Source: Thunnus maccoyii (lineage: Eukaryota; Chordata; Actinopteri; Scombriformes; Scombridae). From it: a stretch of DNA of 64,000 nt. The notes beneath the pieces are model-generated. The model saw nothing but the letters and a program-made list of their open reading frames with translations, had not been told where the DNA came from and searched no databases. The first letter of the stretch is position 1, and the number at the start of each line of letters is the position of its first letter. The position numbers and the translations under genes were made by a program. Where the stretch lies: contig NC_056550.1 in assembly GCF_910596095.1 (NCBI RefSeq), forward strand, positions 25,349,001 to 25,413,000. The letters are read 5' to 3'. Of the stretch, positions 1 through 31,607 are shown piece after piece.

Positions 1-484
1 ACTCTTTACGTGTTTCCACCCAGTTTTAACTGCGAAAGCTAGGAGATTGTCCTCAGTCTCTAGTTGAGCGAAGCGTTTAGAGACTGACTTGTGAGTCTAA
101 CATTTCCCATATATGACCAAATTACATCTCTTTCAAAGACATGTCCTAAGAATTTACATAGCAGCCATTTTTTAAAAATTATTGAAGCAACCTAATATAC
201 TAATATATCGTTTGACACACAAAACTACACACTGAAACTAAGTATTTTCTGTCAATTAAAGAATTTATTAAGAACTTTTGCAAATTAACAACTATGTATG
301 AACCCAAATATGATTGGACACAACCAAGTAAACCAGCTTCACACTTATTTTTGTTTTTTCTTTGAATTTGTCCTAAAAATGAACCATTAAATACCTGCAA
401 ATTACTCTGCTTTATTACTGCTTGATGCCTGATTTGTGGTAAAATGGATGAATCAGTGATACTGTACTTGGTAAACGGATTCAC

Positions 485-688
485 CTCCCCAGCTTCGGTC
501 TTCACGGTGACTTGGCCACCTTCTCTCTGCTGGATGACACCTTTGATGTACAGCTCCCTGGCATCAGGCACAAAGCAGGCTGTTCTGGCGTCGAACGGCC
601 GGTTCTGAGCCTCGACTCGCTCCTTCTCGGGTTTACGGAGAAAGATTGACGCCGGCCCGTACTGGGCCATCTCGGCATCAGAGCTCAT
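485..688 (-). CDS. Sarcomeric myosin heavy chain, first coding exon only (gene continues left of window)
   Basis: This exon encodes the first 68 residues of a muscle myosin II heavy chain, starting [11 protein letters not shown] and including the family-typical [18 protein letters not shown] stretch of the N-terminal SH3-like subdomain. The ATG is at 688-686 and the reading frame ends at a donor (GAG|gtgaat) at 484-483. The 68-codon length nearly equals the 67-codon first coding exon of the complete MYH gene to its right, and the donor falls at the same place in the protein. The motor, neck and rod must lie left of position 1, because no second-exon match is seen in 1-484. A 5' UTR exon probably ends at the donor gtaagtaag (exon end about 790). 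The protein would be a fast-type thick-filament motor by similarity; isoform identity cannot be decided from 68 residues. Confidence 0.93.
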
Positions 689-918
689 ATTGATTCCTCA
701 AGACAAACAAGAAAGAAAATAAAGCACATTCTCTTTCAAAACTCAAAAGATTTTCACCGAAATTGAGGATATTTGTGTGACTTACTTACAGGGTTTGCAC
801 ACCTCAGTAGTTTGAATCAAATGCACAGCTGTTAACAGATGCCTGTGTTAGAAGGGTAAGTGTTTGCTCCTACCAGTGGTCAGGCCTCTAAGTGAACACC
901 AGCAGGAGGTTGAAGCTC

Positions 919-926
919 CTTTTATC
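919..926 (-). promoter_or_regulatory. TATA-like box for the left MYH gene
   Basis: On the minus strand the sequence reads GATAAAAG. It lies about 130 nt upstream of the inferred 5' UTR splice donor near 790, so transcription could start near 890-895. The complete MYH gene has a comparable layout, with TATAAAAG about 155 nt upstream of its 5' UTR donor. The first base departs from the TATA consensus, so this is a candidate only. Confidence 0.4.
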
Positions 927-929
927 AAG

Positions 930-3900
930 ATGAATGTGCTGACGAAGCAAACAGTATGCTCCCAACTCGGCAAAGTCACTCTGTTCAAATGTCAATCAAG
1001 ACGCATTATCGATTTCTACCCAACACTTAAATATGGCACAGGATCTTCTAGTGGTAATAGGAACATGTCAGCAGCAACAGGTGATGATCCTCACGCACTA
1101 TTTTTACATGCCTTCCATACCGTCAAGCACTGTCATTAGCTACTGAACGTTTATGCTGCGTTTGCTGCTCAGATGGCCCAGGAATCGCCTAATCGGTGTG
1201 TTTAGTGTAATAATATTTATTCAGAGAGGGATTGTCATTGTGTTAGTTTATGAAAATGAACCGTACGTAACTCGTAGTGTCTCTGTGATGCATCATGACC
1301 TTCATGTTCATCCTGGACCACCTGCTCATTCACCTTCAAAGCCCCTCTCTTGGATTTACTGGCCTTAACTCTGGACAGATGTCAGGACAATGTCAACATT
1401 TTGTTTTTGGGATTGTGTCAGGAGAAAATGGTCATTATCATTGTTTTGATACGTCCATATGTACATCTGTTGGGGTCTAAACCAGTCATACATGCATGTA
1501 CAGTTTGGAACCATAACATTATTATAAAGTTAACCTTTGTGAAAAGGATATTCACAGACATCCATCTGCAGCAGTAACATTGAATGGCATCAAAAAGAAG
1601 CCTGCAGTTGATTTTTTACACTGTTTCCAGGCACATATTTATCATTACCAAAGCTTTCTCTGACACAACATGTAACTGTTAATCTGGAAGGAAGTTTGAC
1701 ATTCTGCAGGGAGACGACATACAGCAGCAACGCCTGCATCCAGCCAAACGGTCAATGCAAAAATAGATTCGGGAAGCCCCTCATGTTGAGTCGAAGATTT
1801 AACAATTACTGCCTTTGCTGATGTGAAACTTTTAAAGGAATCCTTCAACACTCATGGAAATGTTGCGTGAGAAGATCCGTATCACTCTCTCGTCTGCACG
1901 TTATGTGTGGAGAAGCTTCTCAAATCAGATTTGAAAAAAGCTGGAATGACTCGACGGGATTAATCGTCTAATCGTTGCAGCTGCTTATCATCTGTTAACT
2001 GCTTTTTTTTTAATAATGTTATGTGCATGTTATTCAGCCTTCTTAGAGATTTACCTCGAAAAGGTTGAATGCCTGCAACATATCTCGCCTTTTTCCTGGA
2101 TGCTGGTCCATGCCAAGGTTAGTGCTAGCCAGCCACCTTGAGGGAAGTTCTCTGGTTTGTCTGCTTTGTTTACAAGTTAACACATAATGATGTTCAGCGT
2201 GTGCTATACTTAAGGCTGTGTGAGCATCACAAGTGGGTGGAAACACATGACGACCGCTTCGTACCACATTTAGAATAAGCATGGGAGAGTGTCTGAAACT
2301 TAAGCTCTCATCATATTAGGGGGAGTAGTGCACCGAGGCAAGTGTGAACAGCAGCTTGTCAGCTTGAAAATACATCACATCATCTGTTAATATGCAGCAG
2401 TGAGGAAGATTGTGTGTTTATAGGCTCTGTAACGAGGAGAAATTACAACAAGTTACTAAATCAGTGCTTGAAATCCTGTTTTGATGAGAGGAAATATGTT
2501 GCGCTCAGTGTTGTCAGATATGATGTGACATATAATATGTAGTTGTGCTTGGTTAGAGTTGAGAACTGTACAGTTTACCTGCAGGAAGACAATAACACAA
2601 AGAAGATTTAATGAAATATTTTGGTCATCCTGTGTTTCAGTGGAGAGTTTTTGTGTCCCATTTAGGAAATGTTGTTTCATTTGATGCCACTTTTCATATA
2701 GGCAAAAGGATTTTTAAGTATATATAAGATAAAGAAATGAGATAATTCTCTCAGCCCATAAATAAACATTTAATGCCTCAGTTTATCTGAAAAAATAAAC
2801 CAAAATTTATCTGATCTTTTTGTGCTGTTTTCATCCCTGTTACATTCAAGCCAAACAAGTTCACACAATGCTGACTTAGCCAATCACCATCAGGTAAATC
2901 TCGCTGTATTTCAAAGTTCACAAAGTTTTTAAATTTGGTGTCTGAGGCGACGTTCTTGGGCTGGCGCACCGTGATGCGTTTTACATCAACCAGCAGTGAT
3001 CAGTTTGCCAGAGCTGAAGGCCAGAGGAAGGAGACAAAAAGTTCAAGACTGCAGGTTTAAATTTTAATTGACATAATTGGAGCTGGACAGCAACACTTTA
3101 ACAAGTTGGAAAATGCTAAATACTATAAGATGAATGAATTCTTGTTCTGTGTTTGTATACTGTACATGTTCTCATTGTAAATCTTCCTGCTACAAGCCTT
3201 CCAGTCCACTGTGTGGTGAGTAAACAACCCAGAAATCTGACTGTAAATGTTGAGGAGCTGGTGGACAGTGTTTGTCCCTCCGGCTGTCCACTTTGTGTCC
3301 TGTTTCTGATGTTGCAAACAACAACCTGTCAGCTCCTGAAGAGCACCACCAGTCCTCCTCCTCCTCCTCCTCCTCCTTGTCTTTGTACTTTCTCGTCACT
3401 TGGAGGTTACCTTCAGCAGTCGTTCCCGTAACCCTCCCCTGCTTGCTGAAAGTCACACATGCACAGCAGTAACTCTAACCCTGCTTGACAGGGATTTCTA
3501 CAAATGTCATGAACATACCAGCTGCTGCTGATTACTGCGCCGCTGACAGGAGTGAAAAAAGGTGGATTTTGATGAGGTCCATTTGAACTCGCAGGCTCTC
3601 TACGATGCCCAAATGTCAGCCCTGTGTTACTCGGGTTTTTATCTCATCTCTTGGCTTTCAGCTGAAGCCGTGAGCCGATGTTAATGTGATTTTTTTTTAC
3701 AGTTGAATTGGTGAGTGACTGCAGTGTTAACGAGCAGCTTTTCATTATCAGCTGTGTGACTCAGTTTTAAGTTAAAGTCACCAGCGTGGTAGCAGCGTCT
3801 GAGTGGGACCATTCTGCATTCATTTGTCTTCATTTGTGTGCATAAATGAGTGTGTGTGTGTGTCTGTCCTTATTATCTTACTGCACGTCTGAAAATTTCA

Positions 3901-3990
3901 GATTTCAGCTCCCCAAATATTTTTATCTAGAGTATCAGATATCAGTTTTACTTAGCTATCTGTTTCCTTTTTGTTCTCTGTTAATAAAAG
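930..3990. other. Intergenic DNA between the two MYH genes, no gene seen
   Basis: No exon-like coding stretch with family similarity was recognised. Open frames here are short and look random. The only distinct feature is a CTC/CCT trinucleotide run at about 3353-3378, which creates proline- and serine-rich spurious frames on both strands. The upstream part should contain enhancer sequence for the left MYH gene, but I could not define specific sites. Confidence 0.6.
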
Positions 3991-4887
3991 CAGTGGAAGA
4001 AGTATTCAGATCCATTACATTAGTAAAAGTACCAATACAACAATGTAAAAATACTCCATTACAAGTAAAAGTCCTGCATGAAAAACCCTACTACAGTGAA
4101 AGTATATGAGTATTATGAGCTTGATGTAAAGTATTGCAGTAAAAGTAGTGGTTTGGTCCCTCTGACTGATATATTATTATATATGACATCATTAGATTAT
4201 TAATAATGAAGCATCAGTGTTAGAGCAGCATGTTACTGTTGTAGCTGCTGGAGGTGGAGCTAGTTTCAACTACTTTATATACAGTTAGCTAGTTTAGTCC
4301 AGTGGTTCCCAACCTAGGGGTCGGGCCCCTCCAAAGGGTCAGCAGATAAATCTGAGGGGTCGTGAGATGATTAATGGGAGAGGAAAGAAGAAAAAACAAA
4401 GTTCTGATACACAAATCTGTTTTCAGTTTCTGGACTTTTTCTCTAATCTTTGATTTTTGGTGAAATATTGGATCATTTGAACATTTATTGAAATGAAAGC
4501 ATGTGAGAAGTTTAGAGGGAAAAATCACTATTTGGTGGAGCTGTTAACAACTTATAGACATGTGAAATGTGACCCCGACTACACACTGCTTTTTGTAAGA
4601 CGTCAAAAGCCAAAAAGGTTGGAAACCACTGGTTTCATCTTTAACAATGTGTTGTATTTTAAAAGCTTGTTATATTATCCATTGTGTCAAATCTTCATCT
4701 GAAAAGCAACTAAAGCTGTCAAATAAACGTAGTGGAGTAGAAAGTACAATATTTCCCTCTGAAATGTAGTGGAGTGGAAGTATAAAATAGAATCAAATGG
4801 AAATACCCAAGTAAAGTACAAGTACCTCAAAATTGTACTTAAGTAGAGAACTTGAGTAAATGTACTTAGTTACTTTCCACCTCTTCA
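3991..4887 (+). mobile_element. Non-autonomous TIR element, copy 1 (host of a nested insertion)
   Basis: The element begins CAGTGGAAGAAGTATTCAGA and ends with the complement of GAAGAGGTGGAAAGTAACTA, which are related inverted ends. It has no coding capacity. Its interior (AATACTCCATTACAAGTAAA, AAAGCTTGTTATATTATCCA) recurs at 37899-38610 in the same orientation and at 63071-63887 inverted. I recognise the ends as a very common family in percomorph genomes but do not assign a superfamily. A second element sits inside at 4300-4631. Confidence 0.75.
4300..4631 (+). mobile_element. hAT-like MITE nested in the TIR element, copy 1
   Basis: Inverted ends CAGTGGTTCCCAACCT and AGGTTGGAAACCACTG bound a 332-bp segment. 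It is flanked by GTTTAGTC and GTTTCATC, which look like a decayed 8-bp target duplication, as expected for hAT elements. The same segment with the same flanks occurs inverted at 63271-63603. A shared 79-codon frame between the two copies reflects repeat identity, not a gene. Confidence 0.75.
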
Positions 4888-5635
4888 TAAAGATTCTTGA
4901 CAGATTCAGGATGTAAATGTGGGTGAAATAAAAGACATTCTCCTGAGAATCAGCTTTTATGGTCTTTATTGGTTCCATGTTTCAGGAATAAGGTTAAACA
5001 TGGATAAAGTGTCTCCATCTGTTGGTGGCCAAGTTTTATTGCAGGTAGCAGGACGAGACTGTTGATGAGGTGTTTTTTATTCATATCAAACTCTGATGAA
5101 TTTGTAATAGGTTAATATGGAAGAAATACTCCAAATTGAAGATGAATCGTTCTTTTTCTTGAGCCTTTATCATAAGAAACAGCGATTCATTTTTTAAGTC
5201 ACTGTCTGTGTATTTTTGGTTCTTTTATTGATTGAAAAATTCACTTTCTAGCAAAATAAAGGAAATGAAATGAAATAAAATAATAAAATCATTATGTGAT
5301 ATGTTCATGAGGGATTTGTCATTCAGCAATTTGCCATTAAGTCCAGTTACACTTCAGTGTTTCATGAAACGCATTTTTCTGTGTCTTGGGAAGAATTAGG
5401 TTTTAGTTCATGTTCATGCATAAATAGCTGCAGTGTAGAGTCACTATTTCTGGAACATGTTGAGCTGTCACTGTTTACCCAGCTCAGTCTAGACGGATCC
5501 CAGGATTAACCATGCAGAAAGATGACCAGATGCTTCTCTTCTGAACATATTAATGGTTCAGTTCTGACTAGTCAGTCTGTCTATACGGAGATGTAAACAG
5601 TGACAAAGCTTAATCATTTTTAGCTATATGGATAT

Positions 5636-6010
5636 CACTGTCAGCCTGACTGCTGGTTGGTCCTCCTCTTTGATCCAGACTGAAATATCTCAACAAACTG
5701 ATTGCCATGAAATTGACATTAATGGTCCACAGAGGATGAATCCAGATGACTTTGGTGAACCTCTGTGCCAAAATTACATTTTTTATCTGTTGGTTTTTGA
5801 CATTTTTTAAGGTATTATGACCAAATACCTGTAATGACTTTCCCATCAGCCTCAGCTGTATTTTGTGTTTATTGCTAATTAGCACATTTTAGCATGCTAA
5901 CATACTAAACTGTGATGGTGAGCATTGCACCTGCTAAACATCAGCATGTTAGCAATATCATTGTTAATGTGTTAACTCAAAGCACCATCCTCAGAGCTGC
6001 TAGCATGGTT
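5636..6010 (+). repeat. Dispersed TTAGCATGCTAACA-type repeat, copy 1
   Basis: The sequence carries the signature blocks of a dispersed family that recurs at 12640-13370: a stretch resembling TTTGGTGAACCTCTGTGCC, then CATCAGCCTCAGCTGTATTT, then TTTTAGCATGCTAACATAC and AACATCAGCATGTTAGCAAT. It lies in the intergenic region between the two MYH genes, just beyond the 3' end of the complete gene. It has no coding potential. Confidence 0.6.
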
Positions 6011-6361
6011 GTAGATTTATTTTTATACCTATATTGTTATCAGTTTCTATTATTATATTATTATAAGTACTACTCTTTGCTATTAAATAAAGACAAAATG
6101 TCTTGTATATATAAATTATTAGATATGCTACTGTATCAATTTGCGATTATTGTTCTTTTTCTTACTAATGATGTAATAATTCTTGTTACTATTCATGTTA
6201 TCACTCATGGAAAAGAAAAATAAAGACTTTAATAACTAGAAATGTTAAATTTTTAATCAGTGTGATTAGCGCATCATTGATCAAATGCTTCCCCTCATCA
6301 TAATAATATTATTTAACTACATTAACATGTTTTATGACATTCCAGCTCTCTAGAAGTTCAG

Positions 6362-6367
6362 TTTATT
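6362..6367 (-). terminator. Candidate polyadenylation signal of the complete MYH gene
   Basis: AATAAA on the minus strand, about 110 nt beyond the stop codon at 6477-6479. It implies a short 3' UTR. Another AATAAA lies further on at 6016-6021. No transcript evidence is available, so the choice rests on proximity. Confidence 0.5.
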
Positions 6368-6476
6368 ACATTTTTACTATGATTTGTTTGACTGCCATGT
6401 CATTTTAGTTATTAGTTATTACTATTACTGATTCAATGTCGGATTTTTATCCAAATCCTATACATTGTTATATTCC

Positions 6477-25889
<19,413 letters not shown>

Positions 25890-25983
25890 TTTTTTTCCTC
25901 CTGCATCATCAGGACAAACACATACACTCAAAAATAATTTAAACCAAAAAGAATGGAAAAAATGGCTGTAGCATCATACTTAC

Positions 25984-26114
25984 TTGAAAGTTGCAGACCT
26001 TAAATAAAGGTTATAAGATGATCGAATCCAACAAGGCCCAGAGAACGTTTCAGAGCCTTTGAATGTGACTCTGTACTGTTGCTAACTGTTTCAACAATAC
26101 GCCACAGACATACC
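25984..26114 (-). other. Inferred 5' UTR exon of the complete MYH gene
   Basis: A good donor (TTTCAA|gtaagtatg) at 25983 and an acceptor (gatgatgcag|GAGG) placing the start-codon exon at 25900 frame an 83-nt intron just upstream of the ATG. The exon would begin about 30 nt downstream of the TATAAAAG box. This fits the MYH habit of a short non-coding first exon; the 5' edge is inferred only. Confidence 0.45.
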
Positions 26115-26137
26115 TCACCCTAACAAGACTTTGACAG

Positions 26138-26145
26138 CTTTTATA
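26138..26145 (-). promoter_or_regulatory. TATA box of the complete MYH gene
   Basis: TATAAAAG on the minus strand, about 250 bp upstream of the ATG and in correct position relative to the inferred 5' UTR exon. A CArG-like CCAAATATAGG (one base longer than the SRF consensus) lies about 45 bp further upstream at 26188-26198. TATA-driven promoters are typical of sarcomeric MYH genes. Confidence 0.65.
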
Positions 26146-27309
26146 AGAGATGGTCAGGCTTTTTTCACTCCTGCTTTCACAGCTTCTCCTATATTTGGAG
26201 ATCTGGCTTCTACGCCAACTCGGAAAAGTCAAGTATGTCCATTTTGTATTTAGGAACTGTCTATGTATAGCTGTATTGTGTCACTTTTAAACAGTTTCAA
26301 TTGTAATCCTTCAGACTGTCCATTAAAAAAAAGCAATGAATGCTAAGGACGATAGCTTAGAGGGCTTACGGTCCCGACACGGCGGGCCTCATTTTCTGGG
26401 ATCAGGGAAGATTAGGTCTGTTAGGGCATCGCTGAAATTCTGGCATTGGCTGTCTGGGGAGCAGAGCTGATTACACAGGACTGTTTGGGTTTGTGTTGGG
26501 GGCAGCCGGGGTTGACGGGCAACATTTAGCACATTCCAGACTGAGGCTTGTCTCGATTAACCCACATTTGTTAAAGATGTTTCTGCTTGTTGATGTTCAA
26601 TACTGATTCTTTTGTGTGTTGTCTTTTCTTCTTCTATTGGCTTGTAACACTATATTTTGTTCTCCTTTGTGATGTTTGGTCTTGGCTGTTGTTATGTAAA
26701 AGTTGCATTTGATGCATTTGAATTGTTTGCATGATGTATTTGGCTTTTTAGGCTTTTCTACAGAGACAAGGACCATCGCACAAGATTTATTTTGTGTGTT
26801 CCCCTCTTGAAGAGGGCTCTAAACACAAAGAAGACATTCTCCTGTTCTGGCTACATGTCTAACATCAGATACTGATCCAAGTTGGATCCAAAGCTGAGCG
26901 GTTATGACCTGGATGACATCCACAGGAGCATGAAAGTGTTTACAGTACGAGATCTCAGAGATAACACAGTGAGAGCATGAATTAGTTATTTTTGTCTGCA
27001 TTTTGTCTCAGTTTTTCTTTTCTTGTTTGTTTGATTGTTTGACAGCTGCTAACAATCAGCCGTTTGGTTAAATCCAGCATATTTGGATAATAAAAATGTA
27101 AATTAGTGTGTATTTTATTGTAAGTAAAGTAAGTGGAGCAAATCAGCCAAAAGACAGAAACATCCAATTTGAATTTAATACTTGATGAAAGCATGAAATG
27201 AAATAACTCTGATAGATAATGGTTTGGTGGGAATGAAGATTTGTTTTTAACAGTTGATTATTAGGTTGGGTAGCGACAGCTGGATGTACTTTAGGTTTTA
27301 TGTGATGTT

Positions 27310-27585
27310 GTCACTTAATTAGAATCGTTTTAAATCAGTTTTTAAGAAGAAAAGTCCAAATTTTCTGGTTCCAGCCTCTCAGATGTGAATATTTCCTGGT
27401 TTCTTTATTCTTCTCTGGCAGTTAACTGAATATCTTTGGGTTGTGGACTGTCGGTCGGGACAAAATAAGACATTTTCACCATTTTCTGACATTTTATGGA
27501 CCAAACAATCAATTATTTAATCAAGAAAATAATCTACAGATTAATCGATAACAAAAATAATCATTAGTTGCAGCCCTACACTTGA
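27310..27585 (+). repeat. CGATTAATCG-type dispersed element
   Basis: A fairly complete copy with CCAGCCTCTCAGATGTGAAT, TAACTGAATATCTTTGGGTT, TTCACCATTTTCTGACATTT and a terminal GATTAATCGATA...AGTTGCAGCCCTA. Its end resembles the complement of CAGGGCTGCAACTA, as in hAT-like MITEs. Confidence 0.7.
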
Positions 27586-29160
27586 TGAACATTGTATTTT
27601 ATGTAGGTTTCTGTATTGTTTATTTTTATTATTTGTCGTGTATCTTGTGTTCATGTCAGACCAGGCAAGAATATTGAAGTAAGGAACGCCAGACACTAGT
27701 AGAAGATGAAGATAAAGACAATCTGCTGCTCATCTCGTCTTCGCAGATCAAAGTCATTTTGAATTCTACTAAAAATCCTTTCAACTTTTCACAATTCCAA
27801 CCTGCTCAACAAAAATAAACCCTCCGGCCTTGTTTCTGTGTGATTGAGAGGCGATTTCCCAGATAACAAGGTTAACAATAAATCCACTGTGGCTCCACAG
27901 ATCCATTCAGAATCCTCTGAGTAGGTTTCTATAAATGTGTCTCAATTGCCAAAGTCAATATAGCACCAAGTATGCGCTTTTAAGTTATTAAGTTACTATA
28001 TGTGAAGGATGAGTTTACTGGAAGATTTGCTTGAGGGTTTTATCTTCACTAAGTCTTTATTCCAAGAATGTAAAACCTTGTTTCTCTTTTCAGGGTGAGC
28101 AGTGTGTCTTTTCTTATGACTGGAAGGAAATTATTTTTAATTTTAAATGGTAATTTAAGCTTTAATTCGCCTGCTGTCAAGAACTGTTTTACACTTGAGA
28201 GCCGCAGTCATGATTAAATACTGACTGTAAATTTAAAAAACAAAGGTTAATTAACATGCTTTCAACGTGATTTTCCAAACTTTATCAGTTGATTTCTGTA
28301 GAAAATAGTGTCGCTGTGTTGATCCAGTTCTGTCTAACTTAGAAATACTGCAAGAAAACACTCTTTGTTAGTAATCTGACCCTTATATGTACTTATATTT
28401 ATTGTGGTTGCTCCGTCTCATCTTTAAACAAACTACAGAAATCAAATATAATTTACTTTTTCAAAACTTCCTTTCATGTTCTCAAGTAAATACAGACATT
28501 ATCATGTGTTGGATTGATTCAACTTTTCATTTTCATGATCCCTCCTGCTAAGACGAGAGGAAATGATATGGTATTCTAGCTGGTAAAGAGCTGTATGATA
28601 CGGGCATTTTGTCTGGCAGTGTATTACAGACTAAGTCTAATTCGTGCTGATTTAATAGCCTCTTAATGTCACTTGAAGGTCTGGCAACAGCTGCAATTAT
28701 AATTGGCTCCGGGTAGACAAGCATGAATAACCGGTGTGGGGAGTTACAGTATGTGGACCCCGTCTGACACGGCAGCAAGTTGGACTGCGAGGAGGCCATG
28801 AGATGTGAATTCAAAGGGGTCACAGGACAAGAAAGAGAAGAAGCAGGGAGAAAATCCCCCATCAGCTGGTTGTGGTGTGGGAGAGACCGGTGCCTAACCC
28901 CCCTGGTGGAAAATAGATCTGACGACGGGTGCATCTGCACAGGATTAGGGGGTCAACGGGAGAAACAAGGATCTGCTTTGGAGCTACTGCAAAACCACAC
29001 ACACACAGGAAAACATCTAATCAAGCAGCATAATACTGCACATAGTCCTGCAAAAACAAGATCATTTACATGTTTGACGGCCAGTTTGCACTGATCTGTA
29101 TCATCTGTAAACCACAAAACTGCAGCAACCAAGAAAACAAAGCAGGAAACTGTGGACTGT

Positions 29161-29259
29161 GGATTGACAGCAGCGATTGATCTGCCTACAAGCGGGCTGA
29201 TTGTAGGAGGTGTCGGCGGGGAGACTTTAGGCCTCGCGGATCAATCGTGCTGTCAATCC
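29161..29259. promoter_or_regulatory. Inverted repeat carrying paired PBX/MEIS-like motifs
   Basis: The left arm has GGATTGACAG (29161-29170) and CGATTGATC (29174-29182). The right arm has the same two motifs inverted (29239-29247 and 29250-29259). GGATTGACAG is one mismatch from the PBX-MEIS consensus TGATTGACAG. Binding is inferred from motif shape only; the sequence could instead be a small foldback repeat. Confidence 0.35.
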
Positions 29260-31079
29260 AAATGCAGTTTACTTCTTGCTTTCGCTGTTGTTGCTGCAGT
29301 GTAGGTTTGGTACAGAAGCTGAAAATAGCAGCACTGAAAAATAAAAACGGTAACTTGAAATTTACAGCTTTTTATTTCAGTGTGAACTCTGCCCTCCTGT
29401 CCTGTTCCTTGTAGGGTAGGATTGTAGGAATGGGAGCTTGCTGTGCTCTGTATTTACACTACTTTCATCTCTTTATTAATGTCATATTACTTCTAACAGT
29501 AGTAAGGCAGTAAATGTAGCCAGTTAATGTAAATCAGTACTGTAGATATGTCGCATATGACACAAGAATCCCTTAAAAATCCATGAAATATGCCTTAATT
29601 TATCCCTTGAAAAGCACCAAAACCCATGAATTTTCCCCTTAATTAGACAATTAAGGCATTTGAGGAATAAATGTGTAGTGTTATGTGTTGTTTTGAATGA
29701 CTTGAAGCATCACAGGAGTAAGGTGGTTGGAAATAAACCGAGTAGAGGCTCTGGAGAGACACTGAAGGGGTTTTTTTTAAAATAACTTATCAATCCAGAA
29801 ATCAATTGGTTCCATTTTGAGCGCTCCATACGACAGCGGTCAGAGCTGAAAGGCCTCTCTGCTCCAAGTAATGAGCGTGGTGTCTGGCTGCGGAGAGCTG
29901 GACAACTGCTGTGTTTGCTTTTCTAATCCGATTTTCTAAAGGAGGAACATAACAGGTGTGCAGGCAGAAAAGATATTAATAAATCAATACCGGCTCGTGG
30001 CGAGTTCGGGTTAGAATCAGTGTAATGTTTCTCTGCGTGTAAACTTTGCTCTTCTTCATCTGTCTGTAGGGTATTAATATATATGACAGACATTTATCCA
30101 ACAGTTACTGGAGTCATCAGCCTCCTCCAGAAAACACTGAAGCTTTTAATGACATTATCAACCTGTTGTTCACCTTTGTCTGAAAGCAAATATCATTATA
30201 GATGATCTCAGTCTTCGTGGGCTTCCTGACAGCCCTGACAAGCTAAGTTTTATGAGTTTTCATGCACATATCACTGCAAAAAGAAAACTTTTTGTCATAC
30301 AATTGAAAGAGGCTCTAATTCTACCGTGTGTAAGATACTCACAATCAAAACAGACTATGTAAATGTGCAGTATGTTGCTTTTAAAACAAGAAAATTAAGA
30401 TACTGTTCTCACTCTTCATGTGAATATTATACATCAAAATGTTCCCACCAGCCTCCTTTCTCTCCAAATGTAAAAATCTAATGCATAAAAGTCTGTGTTT
30501 TGGAGGTTTGACCCTTCATTGATGGGGAGACCAATGAGAAACTCTCATAAACTGCCACTGAAAATCACTTTACGCCACTGTGCACATAAAAATATCGTGT
30601 TTAGGTTCTTCTGACTCCATCTCACAGAACGAGGACACTGGATTTAATCTTCCATGTCACAACTGTTTTCACAAGACTATCCAGCCTACACAGTGTGGGG
30701 TTTGGTTAATAGGACAATTTCCCACTGGGTTTAATAAAAGTATCTATATAACCAAATATCTGTGGCTCAATAGTTACAACACCTGTCTCCTAAACAACAG
30801 GTCTAATGTTTAAACTGTACGCTAACCGTGCTCTCTGATATGCTTTGGAGCACTGTGTTAGCTGAAGTGAACACTCGTTAGGTTTTGACCTTTTCTAGTT
30901 TTACTAACAAACTTTTCTCCCCTGCTTTCAGGTTGTACTCAGCATTTCTACTCTTTCCAAAATGTTTTACTCTTTTAAGAAACTTTAAAAAGGAAGAGCA
31001 GCTGAAAGACTAGCATAACAATGTTGGACTTGAAATGCAAAAAAAAACAAAACGATGAAAATCAATACAGCAGACTCAG

Positions 31080-31480
31080 AGACATCTTTTTTATTTTTTT
31101 TTTTTTTTACACATTTTTGTCAAAATCTGGCACCTACATTACCCACAATGCAACTCCACCACTGACAGTTTAGTCGGAGATTTGTGGTGCGTTATGCTAG
31201 TAGCGGCTAATGTAGCCTGGAGCTGTTAGCCTCCAGCAGAGAGGAGCAGCAGCTACAGAGGTCTGCTAACCTCACACCCCCAGATTTATTTTCATTTTCA
31301 AACTTGTAGTCTTCAGCCGACGCTGACTTCAGTGACATCAGATTTCACACAGCTCCCTCTGGAGACAGAAAAGACTATATTTTTTTCATCATATATGTAT
31401 CCAATTGTACTTCCAGAGAGCTGCAAACAGACTCTGATGAATGAAATCCACACAGTTTCCCTTTAAGCAGGAAATTCACC
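31080..31480. repeat. Probable dispersed repeat downstream of sco1
   Basis: Contains a T-run and blocks such as TTACCCACAATGCAACTCCA, AGTGACATCAGATTTCACAC and CACACAGTTTCCCTTTAAG, a type I associate with dispersed fish repeats. There is no second copy in the window to confirm it. Confidence 0.35.
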
Positions 31481-31607
31481 TGCCTGCAATCACAAAATGC
31501 ACTTTGTAGTTATTCTTCTTCGTTTCATTGCTAACTGCCTTTCTTTGTTTGTAGAAAAACCCAAATTAAGTGTTTCCTGCCAAGCACAAACAAAAAAACC
31601 TGCTGAT

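Larger units (their letters stand above)
26200..31600. other. Intergenic region between MYH and sco1, no gene recognised
   Basis: No exon-like or family-similar coding sequence was seen on either strand over about 5.4 kb. The longest open frame (minus, 28548-28940) shows no recognisable domain. The region contains a CGATTAATCG-type element at 27310-27585, an inverted pair of homeodomain-type motifs at 29161-29259 and a probable dispersed repeat at 31080-31480. Part of it may be regulatory for the MYH promoter at its left edge. Confidence 0.55.

Noticed and set aside
3190-3456. Glutamate-rich and proline/serine-rich frames on both strands
   Set aside because: Caused by the CTC/GAG trinucleotide run at about 3353-3378.
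26340-26560. Possible structured RNA gene upstream of the MYH promoter
   Set aside because: No tRNA, snRNA or snoRNA boxes could be placed and no strong stem was found by eye.
28548-28940. 130-codon minus-strand open frame between MYH and sco1
   Set aside because: No domain, no splice partners and biased only by chance. The length is not unusual for moderately GC-rich intergenic DNA.
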